From assembly GCF_040115645.1 (NCBI RefSeq), contig NC_089556.1:4340001-4404000 (forward strand): DNA of 64,000 nt, in the 5' to 3' direction. The first letter of the stretch is position 1, and each line of letters opens with the position of its first letter. The position numbers and the translations under genes were made by a program. The notes under the pieces were generated by a model. That model was given only the letters and a program-made list of their open reading frames with translations, was not told the DNA's origin and did not search any database. Shown in pieces: positions 1 to 11,634 of this stretch. This DNA comes from Euwallacea fornicatus (Eukaryota > Arthropoda > Insecta > Coleoptera > Curculionidae).

Positions 1-1796
1 TACTTCACCCCAAAGGTAACCGCCAACGGAGAAGCCATGCAGTACCATATTAGAGTAGCATTCGTTTCGATCCAGGAATTTTAGAATGTCAGCTGCTACC
101 ACCTGGGTACAATAAGTTAGTATAAAAAAATCGTAACAGATAATAAAGATAGCATATAAGCTGAAGAAGTTTTAACATGTAACTTTATAATACTTAATTG
201 GCTTTTTCTAGCCAACATTTTGTAGGCTGTCAAGAATAATTATTACTTCAATGATTGCTTTGCATTTTAATTCAACCAGTTAGTGAAAATCAAGCAGTTA
301 GTTTATATTGCAAAACTGGTGGAAACTAAAATGGTTATTTGGCTGGTTATCTCAAATATTCTTTCAAAATCTGAACTCATTAGTTCATATATGATACAAC
401 ATATGTATATGCATATGATTTATAAACTTTTCTAATTAATGTGGAATTCCCAATGCTAATTGAAACCTTAAAAAGTAAATCAATACATTATTTGGTACGT
501 AACTTATAGATAAAAACTTTCTCACAATAGCCATTGTTATGAATAGAATACATTTCTGAATACGACTTTTATTGATTAAAGCTATAAATATGTATGTTTT
601 GAATTCGTGTGATTATCCTGTAACATACTTAATATATACAAAATTAACTCGACTTAGTAATGAGGTTATAAGGTAAATTTAGAAAAGACTATTAAATTTC
701 AGGTTGATATAATGAACTACCGATATCCACGATTAATAAATGTTTAGCAAATCTCAATGATAAATTATCCAATCCACAACCTTTTACCTAGTAATTAATT
801 CAATTAACTGAAACAACCTTGAAACCCATCCACAGGCTAATTCCTAATAAAAACAATTCTATTAACTCTACATTACACTTACTTGGGTCCCTGTAGTAGG
901 CCACAAAAACTGCCAAGGATTAACTGTGACACATAATACATCAAACCCTCTTTCAATCCAGATATCTGCATACTTATGAGTATGCTTCTTTTTGGCCATG
1001 ATCCATGCAAGCAGCACTACCAGTGGGTTTTCCTGGGGCTCCTCCAGCTTTAAGTCTACCACTGAGGTATTCTTTTTCTCACTGGATAATAGGGACATAT
1101 TTTTTGTCATTTCTAAGCATGATATGTTGCGTACTGGCATTATCATGAATCCCTAGAAGTATGGATTTAGTTAGGGGAGTGTTAAGAACTTTTACTCACA
1201 TTTAATAAGGATTTGATTAAATGGTATAGGTATTACTCCATGTTGCAATTGGATTTTTATAAGAAGTAAAGTATATATTTTGTGGTGCTTTTCCATGTGA
1301 CCCAGATATATTTTTGGGAAAACCAGTTTTAGTTAATATTGTTTTCTGGCACACATCAATAACCTATTTGAAAGTAAGTTTTTCTTCATTTCCCACTAAC
1401 ATTGAAAGTAAAATTTATTGATGCTGATATGAATTCTGGCTTTGCCAGCTGGGAAATAAAATAGTAAACTACCAGAAGCTTTTGCATTTTAACATCTTAT
1501 GTATGTGTGCATCATTCATAAATAATTAATAATTTCTTATTAAAAGATATTTGGATTATCAGGAAAAAACAGAAATATCCAAAATATACCTATAAAATTT
1601 TTTTAGGTATTTTGGTGTGCAAAACCATATCAGGAATCTATGCCTGGGTACATATTTATAATCATATATAATCCAGATAGGTGAACAGTACTAACACTGT
1701 GCTTACCAATAAAAACTTCTGATGGTTTCTCATTTGCCCCTTACTGAGGTGTTGAAGTCCTTGTCGCAGGAATCTTGCCATGTGCGAAAAAGACAT
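1..1796 (-). CDS. Tmem53: TMEM53-like DUF829 alpha/beta-hydrolase (partial, 3' end beyond left edge)
   Basis: Three exons read on the minus strand: 1796-1707 (30 codons, MSFSHMARF start), 1152-883 (90 codons) and 102-1, all joined in phase 0 with GT-AG borders (GTAAGC, GTAAGT donors). Exon 2 gives the typical DUF829 opening, PLVVLLAWIMAKKKHTHKY followed by an IWIERGFDVL stretch, and exon 3 carries GFSVGGYLWGE, the G-x-S-x-G nucleophile elbow of this family. Human TMEM53 is a nuclear-envelope protein that dampens BMP signalling; the biochemical substrate is not settled. The gene continues off the left edge, so the catalytic Asp/His part is not visible. The start is the first ATG of an open exon; a second in-frame Met follows five codons later. 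Confidence 0.85.
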
Positions 1797-2753
1797 CTAG
1801 AAGTAGATAAAACAAAACGATTATGATTGTCACTGGTCCTAAAATTTGAAATATCAACTAGCTATTCACTTACTATAAACTTTTGCCTTTAATCACAAAC
1901 AAAGAAATGTCACTTCTACTTTACGTGTAAGCTTTAAATTAAAAGTCTTGGAGTAGCTGATATAAACAATCGTTTTTTAATTATTGTTATTAAACTCAAT
2001 TGCTTTATCAATTTTTCAATATAGTCTACTAGACGCTCAGTGTAGTTTTGTGTGTCCTGGAATCCGGAGGGGGAAAGGGGAAGTGACTTTTTCTTGGATT
2101 ATCACGAACCGACCACATGATGTTGAAATCAAACTATGATCAAGATAAGGATAAACATATAGAGATGTAGGTGTTAGACAAAGAACATATTGCATAAGTG
2201 AGTGTAGGCAGCCTTGAAATGTATATATCCGCTTATCATAGACGTGCAAAACAATTTATACCTAATGTTCTGGATATTTTGAAGGGAAGTGATTTAAATT
2301 ATTAAGCACAAATATAAGAAACTGAACATTTTGTTATATGGAATGTTCTTGGCAATATTTTCGACGGATTTTGCTGTATTGTGAATTTAGGTAAAGAAAT
2401 TATCACCTTTAAGCGTACGTCTTTGGCAAGTGCAAAGCCCCAGACAGAAGCGTGTATGTTGAGTTGTCTATGCCTCAGTTCATGTAACATATAAGTTAGG
2501 CATTGTACGAATTTAACCTCACATCTCGTTAATTACAAAAAAAAAATAAATACTCAAATCAACAATTAAACATTTTATGTTTACTAATGTTCATGTACTT
2601 TTTGCCAAAATTTTTTATTTAAATGTTACAAAGTTATCGGTAAAAAGTATTGCTTTATGGAATGTTTCCTTTAATTTAATATTACCTGCTCTAAAGTTCC
2701 TCCATTGCCTCTTGATTTCCTGGAAATTATTGATAATAAAATAGTCAGGGACC
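1797..2753. other. intergenic region, divergent promoters
   Basis: This stretch separates two divergently transcribed genes (TMEM53-like on minus, ATG5 on plus) and presumably holds both promoters. I see no TATA box that I would trust, no RNA gene and no coding signal; the short minus-strand frames here have no family resemblance. Confidence 0.5.
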
Positions 2754-3795
2754 ATGGCAAATGATAGAGAGATCCTTCGTGAGGTCTGGGAAGGGAAATT
2801 GCCCGTGTGCTTTAAATTAAATCAGGATGAAGTGGTAGAAATACAGCAGCCTGATCCTTTTTATCTCATGGTTCCCCGTTTGAGTTATTTTCCTTTGGGT
2901 AAGTTCCATGAAACCAATAAAATATTTGAATTAAACTTTACAATTGAACTTTTTAAAACTTATCTTATAGTTACTGACAAGGTGCGGAAGCATTTCCTTA
3001 AATACATTTCCAATGACAAGCAAGACCTAGAGCTGTGGCTAGAATACAATGGGCAACCATTGAAATGGCACTTTCCAATAGGGGTTCTATTTGACTCTCA
3101 AGTTGATACAGAAAATGATGCCTTGCCCTGGGTTATAACTGTGCATTTTGATAAATTTCCTGAAACAAAAATATATAGGTTCACTAATAAGTAAGTTGAT
3201 TTATATTATTGTTTGAAAGACTCTAATTATTGTAAATTAGAGAGACTGTAGAGGCATATTTCATGGCTTGTATAAAGGAAGCTGATGTTTTGAAGCACAG
3301 AGGGCAGATTGCTACAAATATGCAAAAAAAGGATCACAATCAGTTATGGTTAGGGCTGCAAAATGGTAAGAAATAAAGAAATATTTTCAATGATCACACC
3401 TTTATATTTAAAAAAAAAATTAATTTAAGAAAAATTTTAGATAAATTTGATCAATTTTGGGCAGTAAACAGAAAACTTATGGAAGTTCAAGGTGAAAATG
3501 ACCATTTCAAATACATTCCATTTAGGTGCCATATTGAAGATGGTTATAAACAGAAACTAATTAAGCCAGTAGCTGAGGATGGGAAATGTCAAACTTTACA
3601 TGATTTACTTAGAGATTTATTTCCTGAAAGGAATAGCTGTGAGTAGCACATATGAAAAAAATCTTTATTATTAATTAACTTATTTTAGTCACAGTAAAAA
3701 CTCATGGTTTAATACCTCCTCTGGATACACCACTACAATGGATGTCTGAACACCTGAGTTATCCAGACAATTTTCTGCATTTATGTGTTCTTTAG
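2754..3795 (+). CDS. Atg5: Autophagy protein 5 (ATG5)
   Basis: Five exons: 2754-2898, 2971-3190, 3241-3365, 3441-3638 and 3689-3795, giving 264 aa (human ATG5 is 275). ATG5 is joined to ATG12 through a lysine and, with ATG16, forms the E3-like complex that lipidates ATG8/LC3 on the phagophore. The protein starts MANDREILREVWEGKLPVCF, matching the ATG5 N terminus. Conserved blocks include PLKWHFPIGVLFD (78-90), LPWVITVHF (100-108), KKDHNQLWLGLQ in exon 3, FDQFWAVNRKLME in exon 4 and TPLQWMSEHLSYPDNFLH at the C terminus. The conjugating lysine is probably K110 in HFDKFPE. First-exon reading continues through intron 1 for 24 codons, but splicing restores the SYFPL-VTDKV junction seen in other ATG5 proteins. 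A distant AATAAA lies at 4447. Confidence 0.96.
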
Positions 3796-5256
3796 ACTTA
3801 AAAATGTTCTCTATATAGTTCATACCCCATTGTTTGGGTCTATGTCAGAAATAGAAGCTACGATAAGTGTTAGTGTGTGCTGTTTGATTTGTTTGCCATG
3901 TGGGCTAGCCAAGTGTACTAAAGCTTTTGTAAAATATTGTCTTATCTTATGTTGCAGTAGCATGTAATATTATGACCTGTTCAAAAGATCCCATTTGGTG
4001 AAAGATCTTTTTAAAGTAAAAATGAAAAATTCTACTTGCCTCATTCATACAAGTTTTATTTTGCTCCAATCTATCATTAGATTTTTGAAGATAGTGATAA
4101 GAGAAAGACTTTTGCAGCTACTAGAAAAGGAACTTGCAGAAATTGGCAAGACCTGAAAATCTAGATCATTTGGCATGGTCTAAAAACTCCATTTTTTCAT
4201 CTAATCTTACAGCTCTAGAACTGTTAAACAATGGCCGCATTTTATAATGAAATAACAAGCCTGTAACGGAAGATTTTGTAATGTGGCGTATTTTAATGAA
4301 TACGTTTGCTTATTGTGCTGTAGGTATCTTGTATTATAGATCACTGCTCCGCAGTTAAATATAACTTCTCGCATATATCAAAGGTTACGCCACTCAGTCT
4401 CCTTTGTTGAGATTCATTATGTTTATCTAATTTAGTTTATCTTATCAATAAAGTTTTAAGGAGATCAATATAAGGTCTATAAGCGTTTAATTACGTAGCA
4501 ATACAGGATACCCGAAAGCTATAAATAAAAACACCAAATAATAGAGTTCTAATTCCGATTTATATTCTCAATAAGTATAAAATTTTCAAGTATAAAATGT
4601 TACAATATTTATAAAAATCTTTTCTTTGAGCTGCTTTAACCTAGAGACTTATTTACATATCTGTTAATTCTCACATTGGTCAATATAAATATTACATTAC
4701 AAGGTTTTTATTAAAATATATTTTTGCTTCATTTTTCCGCTTCATTAATTTTATGTCATCTTTATAATTAATGTTTTATTAACCTAAATCACATATGTAA
4801 ATTGCAAATAAGAAGGGAACCCTGAAAAAAGGTCTGCAATAAAACTTATAAATATGGCAAAATCAAGCATGATTTCCTATGCAACATAGAAAATCATACT
4901 CTAACACTAAAATTAAAGGTACTTTTTTACATTATTAAGTAATTAATACATTAGTATGTTACAAAAATATTGCTAAGACTGTATGGGATATTTATAGATG
5001 AGTTGTAGGTATCTGCCTAATTGTAAATATTTTGGCACATTAAAATCCTAAAACTAAAAAGGCACACTTTCAAACTTTGTAATAAATTCTTATAACTGAG
5101 CAATGCTTAAACAGAGTGCTATAAAGCTCCCTTCCTTCAACCTCACTCCATGAGTTAAAGTAATATATTATATCTTTCTTTTTAGCACCCACAGTTTAAA
5201 GGCAAAAGTGCATTATTTTGTAGCAACCTCAGGGAGATATGTATCATCGCCCTCTT
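3796..5256. other. convergent 3' intergenic region (ATG5 / brinker)
   Basis: AT-rich, with several AATAAA or TTTATT words that can serve as poly(A) signals for the two converging genes. No coding, RNA or repeat structure is apparent. Confidence 0.5.
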
Positions 5257-6354
5257 CTACCTAAGAGGTTCTTCCTTTACTACAACCTCATGTTTTAAAT
5301 CTTCCTGCCCAATCCATTTATCCTCAGCACTGCGTGAAATATGATATTTGGTAGCTACAGCTCGGGGATTTCCTTTGCAAAGGGCATTGGGATGGTAGCA
5401 GTCGATGGCACTCACTTTGCAATCAATTGTGTAAGGATGTTTTAGTTGAGGCTCCTCATAGGGATGATATGTAGGACTAAGCTCAGGATGGTATTCTGGA
5501 TAATATCCATAATAAAATCGTGTTCTCTGATGAAGTTCATGGAAATTGTAAGCTGGATGATATTCAGGTGACTTCAATATATCACAACAGAAATTGTTGT
5601 TGTTGTTTAGGTAATAGGATTCGGGTGAGGCCTGGCAGCAGTACATAGGCGGAGACGAGGGCGTCACCACAATCGGCTTTGGAGGACTCTCATTATCACT
5701 GTCTCTCAAAATATCCAAATATGGTTTGAACAATTTGACAGGTTTTGAGGGGACGTCGTCACCCTCCGCCTTCCTTTTGTTGGTTTTGGTGGAAAGATCC
5801 CAAACGTCGTCGGGTTGTCGAGGAGAGAGACTTGGCAGTGGACCTGTTACCGACAGGTGGACAACCGCAGGCGGCGAGGAAAGCGGGGGGCGCTTGAGCG
5901 ACAGGTCCATAGGTGTGGCGGGGTCCGGGACACAAATAGGCGCCGGCTGGTGCGCCGGCCAACCGGCAGGGGGCTCCAGAGAGGGAACGCGCGCTTCGCT
6001 AGCCAAGCTGGCGCTTCGCGTTTCGTCGTCTCGCTGTCTGTGTCCGCTCAAGGACATCTCACTTTTGACCGTTTGGTTGGATGGCTGATGATGCTTCCCA
6101 TTTACCCCGCTCCTGAGGGTACTTTCAACCTGCAGCCATTTCTGGATCTGCCTTCTATGTATGCCGTACTTTCTAGCAGTAGCTCGTTGATTTCCCTTAC
6201 AATCGGCATCGTTCCTATATGAATCGAGCACTTGCAATTTGAACTGTGGCGAGAAAATCCTACGTGAACCGACACCCGTTTTGCCTTCGGGCTTGCACTG
6301 CACAGCACCAACAGCGCGTTTAATTACAGAATTGAGTCCGTGAGCCATTGCCAC
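5257..6354 (-). CDS. brk: Brinker, nuclear repressor of Dpp/BMP target genes
   Basis: A single-exon 365-aa protein. Residues 30-80 are the Brinker DNA-binding domain: GSRRIFSPQFKLQVLDSYRN, then CKGNQRATARKYGIHRRQ and IQKWLQVE. In flies this domain binds GGCGYY sites and represses Dpp targets. Co-repressor motifs follow in the fly order: PMDLSLK (148-154, CtBP type), a second CtBP-like VWDLSTK (184-190) and FKPY (209-212, Groucho type). SUMO-type sites VKSE (96-99) and VKEE (near the end) are visible. Residues 308-352 look like a weaker second copy of the DNA-binding domain. The middle is low in complexity (NNNNN and Tyr/His/Pro-rich). The first ATG is used; MAMAHG leaves a 30-residue leader. 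The coding region is more GC-rich than its surroundings. Confidence 0.95.
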   Translation of the reverse strand: MAMAHGLNSVIKRAVGAVQCKPEGKTGVGSRRIFSPQFKLQVLDSYRNDADCKGNQRATARKYGIHRRQIQKWLQVESTLRSGVNGKHHQPSNQTVKSEMSLSGHRQRDDETRSASLASEARVPSLEPPAGWPAHQPAPICVPDPATPMDLSLKRPPLSSPPAVVHLSVTGPLPSLSPRQPDDVWDLSTKTNKRKAEGDDVPSKPVKLFKPYLDILRDSDNESPPKPIVVTPSSPPMYCCQASPESYYLNNNNNFCCDILKSPEYHPAYNFHELHQRTRFYYGYYPEYHPELSPTYHPYEEPQLKHPYTIDCKVSAIDCYHPNALCKGNPRAVATKYHISRSAEDKWIGQEDLKHEVVVKEEPLR

Positions 6355-6631
6355 GTTATACAGTCACAAAACCACCGATTGAAACTAAAATAAAACGCGA
6401 AAAACTAAGAAAAATGACGGAGAATTCAGCACAACGAGCCTACGTAGCCACCATTTTCAATCACGATGTTCGGAGAATTCCCCCTCTCAGTCTTCACTAA
6501 ACTGTAAAAGTCTCACAGCTATCACGGAAATGCCCACCAGCATCCTCTCACTCTGATACACGTAGACAGGCTGGCGCCTGCCAGTGTTCGTCTCTCTTTT
6601 CCGTAACAACGCGCTGGGTGGCGCGACATCC

Positions 6632-6638
6632 GTTTATA
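6632..6638 (-). promoter_or_regulatory. candidate brinker TATA box
   Basis: On the minus strand this reads TATAAAC, about 280 bp upstream of the brinker ATG. It would place the start of transcription near 6600 and give a 5' UTR of roughly 250 nt. This is a single motif, so moderate to low certainty. Confidence 0.35.
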
Positions 6639-6851
6639 AAACAAGTTTGCCTGCTTCATTGCCAGACTTCTCTGGTCTGCACCTACTTTTTTATTTCCTA
6701 ACATTCCAAAAAGTATCGCATATTTCCCGCACTTGATCACCAAAAGCACTTATTCACATAAAGTTTGCTCGATTTTGAGTTAACTATAAGAAAATAGTGA
6801 AAAGAAAATAATACGGAATTTGCAGGATTGGCAACACCGTTACGGTCACGC

Positions 6852-6867
6852 CAGACAAGCTGTCGCC
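6852..6867 (-). promoter_or_regulatory. Dpp silencer element (Mad/Medea/Schnurri site) 1
   Basis: On the minus strand the sequence is GGCGACAGCTTGTCTG, a perfect match to the Drosophila silencer-element consensus GRCGNC-N5-GTCTG. In flies a phospho-Mad/Medea complex binds this site and recruits Schnurri to shut brinker off. It lies about 500 bp upstream of the brk ATG, in the same orientation as the gene. Confidence 0.7.
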
Positions 6868-6880
6868 AGGCAGGCCAAGC

Positions 6881-6896
6881 CAGACACACCGTCGTC
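6881..6896 (-). promoter_or_regulatory. Dpp silencer element (Mad/Medea/Schnurri site) 2
   Basis: On the minus strand the sequence is GACGACGGTGTGTCTG, again a perfect GRCGNC-N5-GTCTG match. It is 29 bp from the first copy and in the same orientation, so the two form a tandem pair close to the brinker promoter. Confidence 0.7.
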
Positions 6897-7107
6897 TTTG
6901 GTTCGCTTTTCTTTTCTTTCATTCATCGAAACTAATATTATGCCTCATCCCGTCCTTTTCCCTCCTTCGTTGAACGTTAATAACGTAGGTAGAATTCTTT
7001 GGTCCTTTAAACATTTAACATTTTATTACCTTTGCCGCAGGGCACTTTCCAAGAAATTGGGTTCGGTGCCATCAGGTCGCACGTGTATTGTACAGGTTGT
7101 AATAAAT

Positions 7108-7138
<31 letters not shown>

Positions 7139-8441
7139 AGCATTTATGGCAGAAAAACCAATAATAAAACAGACAGAAATTTTGCATTGCAAAATTCATT
7201 TCCTATGTCAATGCGTAGTAGATACGATCTTATGTGGCGTTATTAACAATCCAATACCTACGTGCCTCACATACTTCTGAAGGTCAAACGTTATCACCCA
7301 TTTTATTATTTCACTTAATCATTTTTAGATTATTTTAGACACTTTAACGTCAGTAAATAATTTAAGTTGCCTTCCAGGGTGAGGCCATTGCTGTGCAGTA
7401 CAATTCATTCACTAATTGGGCCAGAAATTGAAAATACATTTTCCTACGGTGTTCAAGTTTTGCTCCAAGTCTTTATCAATTTCAATGTTTCCCTCATAGT
7501 ATTTTTTGTTTTAGTTTTATGAGTTTTACGTATATGTCATTCTTTGTCTCTATTCTATTTTAAAGCGTTGTTTCTAAGTAGATATCTACATTATATGGTC
7601 CATATTTTCCAACGCCCACCACCTACCCACCAACGTAAACACATATTTTAAATCATCCAAGTCATATCTTCAGGGCTTTTTGCCAATCTAAATATAACAA
7701 ACGTACGAAGGTGCGTATATCTTATAATATGTATATATATATAATAAGATAGTGTTGTATGTATTCGAACGCCACGGTTAAATTAAGTAATAAAAGCTTA
7801 GTTAATTGATTATTATAGGAACCCCAAACATTGGAGCAAAAATTACGTGGGCTCCCATTCATTTAAATCTATTTTTCTACAAGCGTACGGTAAAGTGGTT
7901 TTACCGCACGCATTTGTGAGTCAAACGTAGTCGTCTTACTGCAACCGGAAGTTTTGCCTTTTTCCTGCGATCGCGTAGGTTCTGGTCATGCTGATTACTA
8001 GTCAAGCGCCTACGTCTTGCTTGATTCTGATTTTACACAGGTCACGTGTTTTTATTATAATTTTAACGTGAATAGTTTCCAACAGTCGTATATTACACAT
8101 AGAAATCTTTTGCCGCTAAACAATTTAAAAACGAGGCCATTCGGCATGCCTTTTATTATTAAAGTACTTTACATCATCAATTCTGGTTGTTCTGAACGAA
8201 TGATGTTTTATTTCACTTTGTGCTAACGTTTTCTCTCTGCATGAAAGAAAGGTTCGAGGTCGAAAATGTACCCATTGCGGCGTGAGTGAGTGCCACCTGT
8301 CAGTTTACCCGAGAAATAATTTCTTGAGATATTGAGGTTATGTATCAACACGTGTACATCACTTTATTTTGTACGGTGTTACCAGTTCAAGATATTTTTT
8401 CGATATTTTTTAAATAAACGTATATCAAAAAGTGAAAAACC
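6897..8441. other. intergenic region between brinker and pitchoune
   Basis: Divergent spacer of about 1.5 kb, likely holding regulatory DNA for both genes. It contains a TA microsatellite at about 7113-7138. No open frame here resembles a known protein. Confidence 0.5.
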
Positions 8442-11400
8442 ATGTCTATCCAAGATAAAGTGTTAATGAGAAAAATAAAAAAGCGAGAAAAGCAAAAGCT
8501 CAAGTTTGTCCAACTTAAAGAAGCTGAAAAGAAGCAAAACGGTAAGAAGGTAATGGGGCTTTTGGTGAATGGTTTAGGACTCGTTTCGACCTTACTATAG
8601 CATCTATATTACATCATATCAACTTTTCTTAGCACCTATAAGTTTCTAACTGGTTGTTCTATACAAAGTTAAATTATAAATTAAATAAACTTTTTGCAAA
8701 CCTTTGGTTTTCGGAAAGATAATGAAGCTCTCATATTGTTTAGTTAGATTTATGAAAGGCTTCTGACAAATGACTATTTTTTGTTTCAACCTTTCCAAAT
8801 TCAGCAGGTGATGGGGAGGAGGAGAATAACCAAGGGCTTAAGCGCCAGCATAAAGAAGATCAAAGCAATGAAGGTAAATACATACCTATTACAGCTTTAC
8901 TGGTCTTACATCTAAATCTGTAACTAAATGAACAGATCTATGAGCCAAAACAACTAATTATTCTTTTAAACAGCATTCATTCTTAACTTTTAGAATTCAA
9001 CTTTTTTTGAATACTTGTTTTTTATCTAGTTCCAAAAAAGAAGACCAAGAAAATTCAGAAGGGATCAATATCAGAAGAATCTGTAAATCCAGATCTTGAT
9101 GCCAAACCTAAAAAGAAAGGTAAACAGATAAATCATAACTAACATATTAAAAATGAAAACAATACTTATTATTGCCAAATTATGATGATATTGAAGGCGA
9201 ATATGATGCTTCCTTAAATCAACAGTTTGAGAGTTCATTAGTGGACACTCACTAAAGATTTTTAAGTTGAGGCAATAGGAATTCAAAACTTTACTGACCA
9301 CTTTTTTGTGATTATTCTATAAATATTTGTTTCAGTTTCAATATTCTCATATATTTAATCACACTTTTTAGCCAAAAAGAATAAGCAGAATGCGGTCCAA
9401 GTTGATGAAGGTGATTCATTGAGTGGTAAACATGAGGGCACAAATATTGAAATTGAAAATTTAAGTTCTTTGGAAGAGCAATGTAAGGATTTAATTAATT
9501 TTCTAGAACCAATTAAAGAATATATGAAAATTATTTTAGTGCCAGGGACTCAGTCAGGTTTAGAGATTCTTAGTAACAGTACATTTGACTCTCTAAAGGA
9601 AGTAGTTTGTGAAAACACCCTTAAGGCTATTGTTGATATGGGTTTCTCTACAATGACTGAAATTCAGTCTAGAAGCATACCTCACCTTTTAGAAGGTATT
9701 TTCACTGCTTTTAATTTATATGATTTTACTTGTTTGACTCTTTAGGTCGTGATTTAGTGGGGGCGGCCAAAACTGGTTCAGGTAAAACTTTAGCCTTCCT
9801 TATTCCGGCGGTAGAGTTAATATATAAATTAAAATTTATGCCAAGAAATGGTAAGTTGTGAATTCATTAAAATATTTGATAAGTTATGTGAATGTTGGGC
9901 CTTTTTTAAGGCACTGGAGTGGTAATAATATCACCAACAAGAGAATTGTCAATGCAAACTTTTGGAGTTTTAAAGGAATTGATGAAATATCATCATCACA
10001 CTTACGGCCTCATTATGGGAGGTGCCAGCAGGCAAACAGAGGCTCAGAAGTTGTCCAAAGGAATTAATATCTTGGTTGCTACTCCTGGAAGGTAGGTTGT
10101 ATCTGAAAAATATTATTAAATAAAGAATATAATAATTAATATATTATAGACTATTGGATCACCTTCAAAACACCCCTGATTTTCTTTATAAAAACTTACA
10201 ATGCTTAATTATTGACGAGGCAGACAGGATTCTGGATATTGGTTTTGAAGAAGAAATGAAGCAGATAATAAATTTATTACCTAGTAAGTCGAAGGTAAAT
10301 GGCACCATAAAAATTTATCTTAAATCCACTCTTAGAAAGAAGACAGACTATGATGTTTAGCGCCACTCAGAGCCAGAAAACTGAAGCCTTAACTTCCCTG
10401 GCTTTGAAGAAGGAGCCGATATATGTAGGGGTGGATGACACGAAGACTGAAGCCACAGTCGCCGGTAATTACCTATAACTCAATGAAAAAAAAATGCATT
10501 AAGGGCAATATTTTTACTTAGGGCTGGAGCAAGGCTACGTCGTTTGCCCTTCGGAAAAACGTTTACTGATTCTCTTCACATTCTTAAAAAAGAACAGGAA
10601 GAAGAAGGTCATGGTGTTTTTCAGCTCTTGTATGTCTGTAAAGTACCACCATGAATTATTCAATTATATTGATTTGCCAGTAATGAGTATTCACGTAAGT
10701 GTATCAAAGGAAGCTTTTAATTGTTAGTTGTGTTTTGGGCCTGTTCCTGCTGAGCAACTTGGCACTATATTCACTTTCAAAATTTATTTCAGGGCAAGCA
10801 GAAACAAACCAAACGGACGACCACATTTTTCCAGTTTTGCAATGCAGAATCTGGCATTTTGCTTTGCACAGACGTCGCTGCCAGAGGTTTGGATATTCCT
10901 GCAGTTGATTGGATTGTACAATACGACCCTCCAGACGATCCCAAGGAGTATATTCATCGAGTGGGAAGAACTGCTAGGGGAGAAGGTGTTATACACAGAA
11001 AGGCCCTGAAAATTTGCTAATCATTTTTAATTAATAACAGGCAGTAGCGGTCATGCGTTGCTGATATTAAGACCTGAAGAACTTGGCTTTTTATGGTACC
11101 TTAAGCAGGCTAAAGTACCTTTGAATGAGTTTGAATTTAGCTGGACCAAAATCGCTGATATTCAGTTGCAGGTATAATTATTAAATATAGTATGTATAAA
11201 TAAGTTTATTTAATGAAATTTTGTTGTAGTTGGAAAACCTTATAGCAAAGAATTATTACCTAAATGTATCAGCGAAAGAAGCCTTCAAAGCTTATGTTCG
11301 AGCATACGATTCTCATCATTTAAAGAATATATTTGATGTAAGCACATTAGACTTGTCAAAAGTAGGACGTTCGTTCGGTTTCAAAGTTCCGCCTGCAGTA

Positions 11401-11634
11401 GATTTGAATGTGTCTGCAAAGAAAGGTAAAGACTACTTGCAAATACATTCACGTTTAATATGCAAACCTTTCTTTGTTTTAGCTGAACGTCCAGAGAAAA
11501 AACGCAAAGGTGGAGGTGGCTTTGGCTATTTCAAGAATTTAAATTCCATGGGGGACAAGTCGTATAAGAAGAATGTAGTTTATAGGCAGCCGAGGAAGAA
11601 GGGTAGCTCGGATAAACGACAGTTCGTTAGATGA
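8442..11634 (+). CDS. pit: DEAD-box RNA helicase DDX18 / pitchoune
   Basis: Thirteen exons: 8442-8541, 8808-8873, 9030-9119, 9372-9695, 9746-9850, 9911-10091, 10150-10283, 10336-10464, 10522-10694, 10793-10985, 11041-11171, 11230-11425 and 11483-11634. They total 1974 nt (657 aa). DDX18 (yeast Has1) is a nucleolar helicase of 60S ribosome assembly. Motifs in order: Q motif MGFSTMTEIQ, motif I AAKTGSGKT, Ia PTREL, Ib TPGR, II DEAD, III SAT, V ARGLD and VI HRVGRTARG. The family C terminus (LLILRPEELGFLWYLKQAKV, then SFGFKVPP) is followed by a Lys/Gly-rich tail. Exon 2 begins at a CAGCAG acceptor, so one alanine may be optional. The exon 7 donor is the earlier GTAAGT, which restores LLPKRRQTMMFSATQ. 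The last intron is only 57 bp and in frame. AATAAA follows at 11756. Confidence 0.95.

Noticed and set aside
2037..2490. Two minus-strand frames of 62-70 codons upstream of ATG5
   Set aside because: No family resemblance, no splice or start context that fits, and in a divergent promoter region.
5726..6222. Plus-strand open frames across brinker
   Set aside because: GC-rich antisense shadows of the brinker coding exon; no motifs.
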